From Scolanthus callimorphus (lineage: Eukaryota; Cnidaria; Anthozoa; Actiniaria; Edwardsiidae), in the NCBI GenBank assembly GCA_033964015.1, contig CM066914.1, positions 6,377,831 through 6,441,830 on the forward strand: a DNA stretch of 64,000 bases. Direction: 5' to 3'. Below, piece after piece: positions 11,457-23,400 of this stretch (its first letter is position 1; each line of letters opens with the position of its first letter). The translations under genes and the position numbers were made by a program. The notes beneath the pieces were generated by a model that saw nothing but the letters and a program-made list of their open reading frames with translations, was not told the origin of the DNA and did not search any database.

Positions 11457-14400
11457 ATGGCGGATGCTGGAACTATTCGCGAAGAACATAGATTTGATGA
11501 AGAAAATCTCAACAAATACCTGATCAGAAATCTGGATGGCTTTCCTGCAAGTGGGAACCTTGAAATTCTTCAATACAGGTGCATCTTATGCAGCTAATTT
11601 ATGCATACATAAGTGAGAAAGTAAAGTAAAGCTTCAAGAAAAAAAAATAAGCATCCGATCCAATCTTTGGAGATGATTGTAATGAATGTTACTGTAAAGT
11701 TAGAGATTTTTTTTATGAAAATAGTCAATAATTTTATGCATTTAAATGTGGATCTCTTATAGCCAAAGATCAGAGGAAGGCCAGATAGGTCTCTCAGGGT
11801 AGTCAACCCCAGGACTTCAAAAATCTGGAGACCGCCTTGAAATGGTGAAATTTCCTGCAATATCCTGGGAGAAATACAGTAAATGTATGGCAGTTGTTTT
11901 GGATTTTTCTTGGGAGACAGAGACTCCTGGCAAAACCAGGAGTTTTGACGTCCCTGGTCTCTATACACTGCTGTACCTACCGGCTTTCTTTACCACAGGT
12001 TCCCCAAGCTCATACTTGACATGCTGTCACAGTTGTTCCTCAATGGACGATTATTTTGGAGATTATTTTGTTTTAATGTGTTACATAAGAGGAATATTGC
12101 TTTGATTTCTATCTAGTGCTGGCCAGTCGAATCCCACATTTTTACTGAGTAAAAGTGGACATCAATATGTGATGAGGAAGAAGCCTGCTGGTAAACTCTT
12201 GAGAGGAGCCCATAGAGTAAGCTACTTAAAAATTCATGAGAGGACCCAGGAATGCATGGAATGGGGTCCACTAGGGTGCCTGCAGTGTTACAGTCCACCA
12301 CCTAGGAGACTGAGAAGGAATGATTATCAAAAAAACTTACAACCCTAAACCCCTTACAATATTTGACTAGGGTGTGGTCCACAGCAACTTTACCTCAAAC
12401 AGATAGCAAATTGGATGTGGTTAAATAATTCTTAACCAAGACAGATAATATTTTATTACCTGAGACACCCCAAGGGATTGCAGTTGACACACCTTAAATG
12501 TAGTAGTTGAAAATTTCAAACTGCTGAAATACAATATTATCACACCTCCCCATTTAATTCCCTACTGTGGACTCCTTATCAATTGAATTTAATCCAGTAG
12601 TAAAGAAGAACACTTATGCAAATACTAACAATCCTTGTGTTATTCCAGAGAATTTCCATACCCTCACCATAGAAGGGGTTGGGGGGTCATATCTCATCCC
12701 CATCCCCTTCCATGGGGTTATGGATTTTTTTGGAATTGCATAATATGAGATGCAAAGATATTGGGTATAAAATAAAATCCCGCCAAAGCCCTCTCTCCAC
12801 AGACAGAGAGACTCTTAAAATGGTTTCTCATAAACTGTGACCTTGTTGTTTTTATTATTATAAATATAATTACAGGTTTCACTTTATTTAAAAATCATAT
12901 ATTATTATTGATATTTTTATGTTTTAGGTTGACAGAGAATATAGAATACTATGTGCATTGAATAAGGTGTCCTTCCCAGTACCCAAACCCTTACTCTACT
13001 GTGAGGTTAAAGTCATCATAGGAACTGAATTTTACATCATGGAGCATGTGAAGGTATGGCTATTTACACTTATTCAGGGGTGTAAATAGAAGGTGGCTAC
13101 CAGTGGTGTATGTCTGTCTACTTCACCACTGACCTGCTATTTCAGGATGCACTGCATTCAAATGATTTTAGCAAATTTATTTCCTTGACAAAAGGGGAAA
13201 GTATGAGTGCATGAATCCCCAATGTGCAATTACAAAAAAAAATCCATACCCCCACCACGGAAGGAATATTGGAAATTCCAGAGAGATGGGGGGTCAATTT
13301 ACCCGTTATTTTCCATATACTGTATTTGTTTTTGGAAATTCCAGAGGGGTTGGGGTCTTTAAGTGCATCCCCTCCATGGTGGGGATATGGAATTTTTCAG
13401 GAATTTTTCGGCACAATGAACATGACTTTTGTATTCCAGCACCCAAAGGGCTCAGCCTTGCACATCTCCCAAATGAACAAGAAGTTTGTGTTTTCATGCA
13501 AGAACCACTTCAGATCCCCCCCCCCCCCCCTAAGCTCCCAAAGTGAAGGTAGACCTTTGGACCCCCCTTAGTGATATGGCTAATGGAAGTAGGGACATTC
13601 CACACAATAATGGAATAATTTGGCATCTCTGTGGAAGTATCTTCAGATGCATATGGTTAAGCTGAGATACCTTGTGGCACTATTCTAGCAGACTGCAAAT
13701 ATTTTCTTGACAGTGATGATCTTCATGTTTGACCCATGTTGGTACTTTTGTGTCATACTATCCCACCTTTATTGTGAAGTCATTTTATTTGTTTATATTT
13801 TAAGGGTCGTATTTTCAGACAACAGTCTTTGCCAGGTGTTTCCCCTGAAAACAGAAGAGAAATTTACAAAGAGTTCATCCAAACACTTGCTAGGCTGCAC
13901 AGTGTTGATTGGCAAGCCTTGGAACTAGCAGATTATGGGCATTCCAGTAACTACCTCAAACGTCAGGTATTTTGGTCAGTGAGTTTCAATTGAATAAAAC
14001 CATATAGATATCAATTCATTGTAAGCGTTATCTGTCAGGGGGGGGGGGGGCTGCTTCATAATATTTCATATTTCCTGATCAGGAAATGTGGCAGAGTCTG
14101 CAAGGTTAAGCAGTTTGAGGAACATTTTGTTAGCTTTCACAATTATTGGTGAAGCATATCTTCCAATCCTCAAACTTTGAAAGCTGAGGCAAAGAAATTT
14201 GAAGACTACAAGGACTTGGAGTAACCATCTTCAGTAACTGTGCTTACGACCTCTTGGTAGCCATTGGTGCTGTAAGATCCAGGGTAATTCAACTATGGTC
14301 TGCAAGTCTCTATACATTTCATTTACATACAGGAACTGGAAAACCATGTGATGAGATCTTTGCCATTTTTGGTCCTTTGTTAGGTGTCAACATGGACCAA

Positions 14401-17400
14401 GCAGTATGATGCTGCTGTTACCTCAAGAATTGATGAAATGGAGAGACTTAAATCCTGGCTTGAGAAAAACACCCCAACAGATAATTACAAGACAGGTATT
14501 ATAATGATATGTCAAAATAATGCTTTAGGCATATATATGTAAACATCAAATCAGAGAAACATTGGATCATTTTATTATATCAATCCATTTTAAATGACAA
14601 AAGCACTTCCATAGGAATATGTTGCACACAGTAATTAAAAAGTGCTTAAATCATTAACTGTCCCTTAGAAATAATATTGTTAGAATCCTATTTTCTTACT
14701 TTTCAGTGACATGTACTGACTAACATTTTTTTATGCAGTAATTGTCCATGGAGACTTCAGACTAGAGAACATTGTATTCCATGCAACAGAGGTATGAGAG
14801 AATTACATTCAGATTAGGCTTCTTGGCATTGCTTATTAAGGACCAAGCTCTCAAGTAGTGGGGCTTATAAGAACAAAGCATTTACAATAGTAAACATAAG
14901 TAATGGGGCTAAAAATAAAATTTCTGAAAAAGCCATAGGCCCTCCCCCTCCATGGTCCCTTGCCTGGGATTTTGCATTTTGCAATCAAGCTACTTGTATT
15001 GGAAATTCAGTCTGTTTTCTATATCCTAAGTTTATCTTGCTGCACCAAAAGGCTACGGGGGGCCGGATAGTGAGAACATAGGGACCATAAATTGCATGTG
15101 TCCTTCAGCAATACAGTAAATGTATGGAAAAATCTCCTGAGAAAAGAGGTGCTGCAGCCCCCGTTCCTCCCCTTAAATCTGCCCCTGTATCATGTAACTA
15201 TTGCCATCTCACATTTTGCAGAATCGTGTAGTTGCTGTTCTAGACTGGGAGCTTTCCACACTCGGCCATCCCTTGTCTGACCTGGCATATACTTGTCTTC
15301 CCTACTTGTTGTCTGAAGAGTTGCAGTTGCCTGGGATGTCAATAAGTATGGAAGTTGTCAATATCCAGCAAAATCTGCTAAATGTAATAGGGATGCTTGT
15401 CAGAAAATCAGAAAAAGGAACACATACTAAGGGGTGACCCTAGAGAATGCCATATTGTTCAAAATATACCCTACATAGTTACTAGCCTCAAGTCTGGAAA
15501 ATATGAGGCACAAAATCCTTTAACTTGTTGCGCAACATTGTTGCGTTGCAAGTTGATGATCAATGTTGCATGTTTTTCATCTCGCGCCACAACTTGTCAC
15601 GCAACAAAAGTATTTGCTGCAGGTTGTAAAAACTTGTTGCACAAAGTAGAGTGCGGGTCTACTTTGAGACACAAATTCTTGCTTTGTTGCTTGTTTTTCA
15701 TCAAACACACAACTTGTCGCGCAACATATTGCCTACAATTCAAGTTGATTGGTCAATAGAAATGAGGTGCTAAGGTGTAAAATCCGCCTTGGGCTTGCAT
15801 GTGTGATCATCAAAACAAAATGTTGTGCGACGAGTTGTGAATTTGATGAAAAACGTATGGGGGGACTCCTATACTTTTTGGGCGGGGATGATCGTCGGAA
15901 ATTTTCAGCTTCACCCCTAAAAGATACCAAACATGGCGTGGCTCAAATAATTTGTTACCCTAAAAGATGAGGCCTTATGTGCCTAGTAGGCGCGAAGGAG
16001 ACAGGTAACAGATAAAAGATACCCATCAAGAAATTTCCGTGTTTGACTAAAATGCTGCCTTCATAATGTTGTCTAAATCGTCTTCTCGTCAAGTTTTTAG
16101 AAGCACAGTCATGAAACAAAACAATTTGGACACATATTTTGGCCCTAAAAGCTACCAATCTCCCTAAAATTTTATTGAAGATCAAGATCATTCCTAAAAG
16201 AGACCAAACCCCGTGATTTTAACCCCTAAAAGATACGACGATCATCCCCGACCATAAAATATAAGAGACCCACTCCCCCGGAGTTTGCATATAGGGCGTG
16301 GTCAGATACAATGTTAAAATAGATCAGCACGTCTCCATGAAAGAGAAATATCACGTTTGAATTGGTAAAGAGATTTTACCTTTTTCGCCTCAAATGCGTT
16401 TTTGACTCTGCCTCTTATGCTGTCTTGTTTAGTACAAATATTGTTAGATTTATACTAAAACAGGGTTTTTTGGTTATGAATTTTGACTCTGTTTCTCTCT
16501 AGACCCTTTGCCAGACGGGATTCCATCTTTAGATGAAGTAAAACATCTGTACCAAGCCGAGTCGCGCAAGCACGAATTCCCTACACATGTTTGGGATTTT
16601 TCTGTCGCACTCAACTTCTTCAAATATGCATCAATAGCCCAGGTAAAAATTGTAGTATTGTGAGATACTGTAACCTGAGGATCGGTCCCTCCCTCGTTTC
16701 CCTTGAAAAATAAATACCGGGAATTCTTCCCTCGTTTTCTTTCTTCTGCTTGATACTCAGGCTATCGATACTGCTGTACTTGGTGTTTGATTTCTACAAA
16801 TCCTGGTGAATCTAAAATGTAATCTAAAATTCCCTTCCCCAAAAAACATGTAATAGCGCTGGGCACAGATTCTAAAATTAGATCACGAGACTCAGACAAA
16901 CAATCCCTCTGAATTCCCATTCAGAAAGATCACGCTCGTGATACGAGCCAGGGTAGGAATACATACAAGCTCTGCTATAATGAGTAGAACTACCAGTTTA
17001 TCGATTCATTTTGTATCGTTCTTTAGAGAGAAAACTGAGAAAATGGGAGAAACGTATATTTGTTTGTCTGAGTTTTTAATTAGTGTGACGTCATCTGTGC
17101 GCAGCGCTATTAAAAGTCGTCTTTCGAGCACTTTCCTTTTTCGACTGGACTCATTTAAAGCAATTTTTACTAAATTACGAAAGTAGAAGAAATATTAAAT
17201 TCCCGTATGTTTTCAATCTCGACGAAAGCATGGACGAAAGTAGACGTGAATCACGTGATGAAGCCATTCAACAACTACTAGCGTTCCCGTGGAACTTCAA
17301 AGAAACCATGGGAACAAAACGCCAGCCGAGCACAACAAGTCAATTTACTGACATTTGTTTTTGTTCTTCTCAGTGCGAAATTTTCAGCGATGTTCAGTAG

Positions 17401-20400
17401 ATATTAAATAAACAATTTTCAAGTCAGTAGAAAGATGTGAATTATTTTCTCAAGAATGCGTATCATAGAACATTTCTCGAAAATATTTACCAAAGTTTCC
17501 TAGGGTTGAACATATATTTGGAGCTGTGTTCCTCTATATTATGTGAAAAGAATAAGCCACGAATAATCCAAGCCTAAATGTGTAAAGATATATTATTCCA
17601 CACAAAACACTCATCCACCAGTAAAGCTTACAAAGAGGCAGCCGTCTAAACCGGTTCTAACCAGTTAATTTGTTTGCCAAGGTTCATTTGTGAAATTACT
17701 CCAAACAGACAAGTGTTTTATATTTTTCAAATTTTCTGGTTCAGTGGCTGCTATGGAATGGGACATTCTTGTGAGTTTAACACAGGGCTTACAGCCGACA
17801 TTTAACTTCTATTGAAAGGGATTGACTTGAGTTCTGCTAACACTGGATTTCACACTCCAAAATGGCTCTTAAACCCCAGGCAAGAAGACAAGACAATCAC
17901 CAAATAAACAAGGAACCCTATGTTTTGATTTAATTTGGTTTCTTCTTGATTGTCTTTGTGCAGCCTGACCTATAGCATGATAGGGCTCATCTCCAGTGTA
18001 AGAACTCACCAGCTGCGTCACAAAGCTTTCTTTGTTTGGTAGAACGAAGGTTGAACCAATCATGATTAAATAGTAACTAAAAACATGAAGCCTTTATGAA
18101 ATTGGTTACTTTCTAGGGCGTGTACAAGAGATCCTTGCAAGGGAATGCCAGCGCTGAAAATGCTCATTTATTTGGAGCTATCGTTCAGCCCCTCGCTGTG
18201 TCTGCACTTCGATTAATAAAAAAGTAAGTTATGGAAAGTAATGTTGCTTGTGAAACCAGGTACCATGAAGAAACCGAACTGTCATAATAAATTTGCAATG
18301 AAATTTGCCTGAAACCGCAGATTTACTCGTTTAGACGCGCCCCCTTATAGCCGCCCTCAAATAAGCGCCGCCCATGGGACACAAAACATCAATAGACGCT
18401 GCCCCCTAATAGACGCCGCACCATGCGAGAATAGCATTTTTATTAATTTTGTTACTGTTCCCTGTGAAAAAGGCTACCATATGTACGGTATTTTGCGATT
18501 TGAAATCTAGTCGAAGTGACTGATTTATGAATAAACGGCGTCATCTAATAAATGCCGCCCCCGAATAAACGCCGCAGCTAGCTTGGATCATCAGAAATTA
18601 AGTAATCGCCGCGGTGTCTATTCGAGTTTAGTAGAAACCCACTCGCATACTATCACGAATCCTGCAATCTAATTGGCTCCGCTAATAATAATAATTATAA
18701 TTAGAAAATAACACCTATGTTGTATTGTGAATGTGCGCATTCTGATTGGTTAAAAAGCGTGTTTGTAAGAGACCTGAGAAACACGATTGTCACGCAACGC
18801 TGTCGCGCGTGTGTATGTTATTTTCTAAAAGCAATAAAATTACTTTCTGCGTGCTCTCTGGTTTCTTACAAACACTCGGGGAATGTTGGTCGAACTGATA
18901 AAACTTGAAAGACACGAGCCGTGTCTTTCAAGTTTTGATCAGTTCTCCCAACATCCCCCTCGTGTTTGTAAGAAAGCAGAGAGCACGCGGAAAGTACTTT
19001 TATTGCTTAATTTTAATAGTAACATCCTCTTGATCTATCTATCTATATCACTATCTATCACGTATTAGTAAAATCACACTCACACACTATCACGAATCCT
19101 GCATTCTGATTGGCTCAAAACTCACTGTCTATTTTATTGTTGAAGATATCAATCAGTATGCAATTGCCAACCATATGAAGCTCAACCCAGCCAAGTGTAA
19201 AGAAATGTCGGTTGACTTTCTTCAGTATAATAGCTGCGTTCCTCGTCCCATTGTCACCGCGAACGCTATTGTGGAGCACGTCGCGTCGTTCAAATTGCTC
19301 GGTGTTTACATCTCGCGCGATCTGACATGGGATGTACACGTTGACTATTTACTGAAGAAAGTTAACAAGAGGCTGTACATATTAAGGGTTCTTAGGCGGA
19401 GCGGCGTACATGTCAGTGACATGATTAAGATCTATTGCACTGTCATCCGCTCAGTCCTAGAGTATACCTCTGCGGCGTTTGCAAGCCTGTCGGTGTCTCT
19501 GAGTCATGCCTTTGAATGCGTTCAAAAGCGCGCATAGTCCATCATGCTACCTGGTGTCCACTATCAGGAGGCATTGGAGCAAACTGGCCTTACTACACTA
19601 GAAGCCAGAAGGGAAGCAGCGTGCGTAAAATTTATGCAAAGCTTGAAGCCGGGTAACCCGCTGCTGCCCTTGTGTAGAGGGTTGGTGAGCAACTCAAATA
19701 GCCAGTGAATACTGTCCGTTTTCAGAATTTTGTATCGTATAAATACTTAGAATATAGTTATGTGTGAATGCGCAATGCTCCTGTAATCCAGCTGTAAGCT
19801 GCAATAGGTGCTTAATAAACTATTATTAATATTGAGTCATAGATAGTGAGTTTTGAAAAGGCCGGCGTTTTGAAGAAAAACAAACATTTTTCTTCAAATA
19901 AAAAGTTTCATTATTCAAAGGTAGTGTCTGAGTGTGATTTTACTAAAACAATTAGATTACTCGCTCTCCATTTCCATGAGCTTGAATTAGATTACGAGTT
20001 CGAGATTTCTATTAGCTGATAGTTAGAAATCTCGAGCTCGTAATCTAATTGTTAATTAGTATCACCCACTAGTGGACTAAATAGATAGTGGTAGCGAAAA
20101 CGCTAGCGCAAAACTTTCTAAAACCATGAAAATAAGTACGTTTTAGCAGCAACTCGAAGGTAGTGTGCTAGTGGGGTTTCTACTAAAACAATTAGACTAC
20201 TATACGGAATGTCAAGCCCGATGTCGTCAAGCTGGGTAAATTTTGGGGGCGTTCCTGCAAATGTAGCATGTTTTGATAGGATCTCTTGTCATCTGGATGT
20301 CAAATTGTGGCTATGTAACGAAATCTTCAATGAAGTATCGTCGTGCAAGTCGCATCAAAGCACGGACGATGCCAGGTTTTCTCCACGGTCGTGTAGCTCA

Positions 20401-23400
20401 AAAACCAGTTTAACAGGTTCAGGTCTAGCCCCAAGACTTTTTAATATCCATTCCACAGAAACACCATGCTGTAAGTTAAGAATATTGGAATATTTGCCGC
20501 TTTGCTTGAAGATAGCATTTATCTGTAAATATGTAAGCAAGTCAGTTGTCTTGTTCTCAGGTCAAAGATAGATGCAGTTTTCCCTCCAGAGTTTGACATG
20601 CTCCGGATTTCAACTCGAGCACGACATCTGTACGGCAAAGTTAAAGCGTTTATCGAGAATAACGTGATTCCTGCAGAAAAGGTACTCATAAAACTCAACA
20701 AATTGTGTTACGTCTATTTTTATTTTATTATTGCATATGTAATAGTTTAGCTTTATAGTTTGGATTGTGCTACTGATGCAAATTACTTGTAATACTCGAA
20801 ACAATAGCTTTCGCAAGTGACTAAACAGAAATGCATATTTCAGGGGCACCCGAAGCGGGAATTAGATTAAAACATGTCGAATGGAAGATTATAAAGGCCA
20901 AAGATTGTTGGCCTAAGTCTCAACAGAACAACTAAGATGCGAAAAGTCTAGGGATTTAAAACGATACGGCCGATTCCCGATACTGTCAGGAGAAAAATTG
21001 ATGTCCAAAAAATAAAAGGCGACTTTATCTGCTAATTTCACATTTCTGTTTTGCGTGTTTCTGTGCGAAGCGAAAATCTTGGACCATGTCAGGGAACCTT
21101 TGTAAAGTACGCACCATTCGAAAATGTAAGCGAGATTTATGTCAAACGATTTTAATTTGCCCTTAACCGCATCCAAACGAGATATTTTCATGCGAAAATT
21201 ATCACTTTGTGGTCCCGATATTTAGTGCGATATTTAGTGCGACTAAACTGGGCTCGATACAAATCCAAGCCCGAAAATAGCAAATGAAATCGAGAACTGC
21301 GCGCGATTGTGTGACGTGGCACCAGCAGACTTTTAGAACTTTAATATAATTTTGATTTGATGCTAAAAAGATTTTATATCTGTTTGGGCATCGATGGTTT
21401 CTAAATTGTTCGCTACAATGGAAGCTCCTAATAACCACGACTAATGCAAAAACAAAATTGCATGTGTTGCGCCATAAACGTGAAGCCTATTATGCCAAGA
21501 GATTTGACCTTAGAGCAGTATTTGTTTAGTGAGCCAATGAGAATGCGGAGTAAAACCAAATAAACGATAGTCCTTTTCCTGGGTCACGACTAAACGCATG
21601 TCTTTGCTTACTTCGTCCCCTGATTGGTTGGCTGTTGAATTTTTCCCTTTCTGATTGGCTAAGTGAATTGGCAGTTTTCACGATGTTGCGCACGCAACAG
21701 AACAATGCTTGTCTGTTTTGAATAACAAAAGCCGTCTTCGCCAGAACGAGTCGGAACGCATTCTCGAACCCAGAGCTCCCACTGGCGCATGCGCGAGATG
21801 TAATACAGAACGAGAGAAAGACCTTTCAGCGCATGCTCCAACGCTCAAAATCAACCAATCAGCGACGGCCCTCAAATGGATGTCCCCAGAGCCTCCCCTG
21901 TTGACTAGCTGGGGACAGACTAGCTGGGAATGGTGTAATATTCCTCCCTGTGTATTGTTATGATAATTAGGTATGGGGAATCGCTCTGGCCTGGGACAAG
22001 CCCAGGTCAGGCGAAAGATGGAGGAAATAACATCAACCCGATTCAACTCGCAGGGAGGGTGGGTGGGTCGACAACCCTTTCTCTTTCGCTGCTTGACTGA
22101 ATGACAAGGGATTGTTAGGATAATACTTCTTTTATATTACAATCCCCAGGGAGTTTATTACCAATGCAAATGGAGTTTGCATAGTGTAATATTCCTCCCT
22201 GTGTATTGTTATGATAATTAGGTATGGGGAATCGCTCTGGCCTTCCCCAAGCCTGCCTTCATTCTGAGCTCTTTTAGCACGCGCCACAATCTAATTACTT
22301 CTTACAGGAAGATATAATAACATACATTAATTACATACATTATAACATACATTATTTCCATTCATGACATAATAACATGTATTGCTGATGTGTTAATTTT
22401 CCCACTATTAGCGCACCCATTACACTGATGGATATCCCATTTACTCATCATAGCTTATTTCTCTATCCCAAACCTTATCTCCCAAACCTTACCTCCCAAA
22501 CCTTATCTCCCAAACCTTATCTCTCCCAAACCTTATCTCCCAAACCTTATCTCTCCCAAACCTCAAACCTATCCCAAACCTCAAACCTCTCTCTAAAAAC
22601 CTAATACAATAACGAATAAATTGCAATGCCAGAAAATATGAAATATATACTATACTAATAATAATAACTACAAACGATCCCTTCCTGGTCGGGAACCCCT
22701 CCAGATTGCATCCAACCCAAGGGTGACATGCAACAACCATAACATTTCAAACAGAATCTGCACTTTGTGCACATATAACAGCATTATGCAATTAGGGGTT
22801 CCCAACCAGGAGGGAGTAACTTCAAACACGCCTGAGAACAGGACGTCTGGAGGCCTACCAAGAGTATGTATAGACCCGCAGGAGTTACTCACCCTGATTC
22901 AGAACTATAAATATATTTTTTAAATACTACATTTATTTTACATCTATATGCAACATATTCAGTGTGCTTAACCACAACAGGTATTTCATATTTCAGCCCC
23001 ACAGGCAAAAAATAATTTTCAACCCCACAGGTATTTTATATTCAAGCCTCACAGGCAAATAAAAATTTTCAACCTCTCAGGTATTTCATATTCAAGCCTC
23101 ACAGGCAAATAAAAATTTTAAACCTCACAGGTATTTCATATTCAAGCCCCACAGGCAAATAAAAATTTTAAACCTCACAGGTATTTCATATTCAAGCCTC
23201 ACAGGCAAACAAACAATTTCAACCTCACAGGTATTTCATATTCAAGCCTCACAGGCAAATAAAAATTTTAAACCTCTCAGGTATTTCATATTCAAGCCTC
23301 ACAGGCAAATAAAAATTTTAAACCTCACAGGTATTTCATATTCAAGCCCCACAGGCAAATAAAAATTTTAAACCTCACAGGTATTTCATATTCAAGCCTC

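Larger units (their letters stand above)
18627..20188. mobile_element. Nested DNA transposon complex
   Basis: The outer ends are TTTAGTAGAAACCCACT at 18627 and its diverged inverse near 20160-20188 (GTGGGGTTTCTACTAAAA). Inside lie a hairpin element (18829-19008), an inner element with related ends (19065-19947) that itself contains a LINE remnant, and a 64-bp palindrome (19986-20049). Inner and outer ends share the sequence ACTATCACGAATCCTGC, so a member of a family appears to have inserted into a relative. The complex lies in ACAD11 intron 9. Confidence 0.65.

Noticed and set aside
13211..13571. Plus-strand ORFs of about 110 codons
   Set aside because: They lie over an inverted-repeat MITE and C-rich simple sequence. 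No conserved family is seen.
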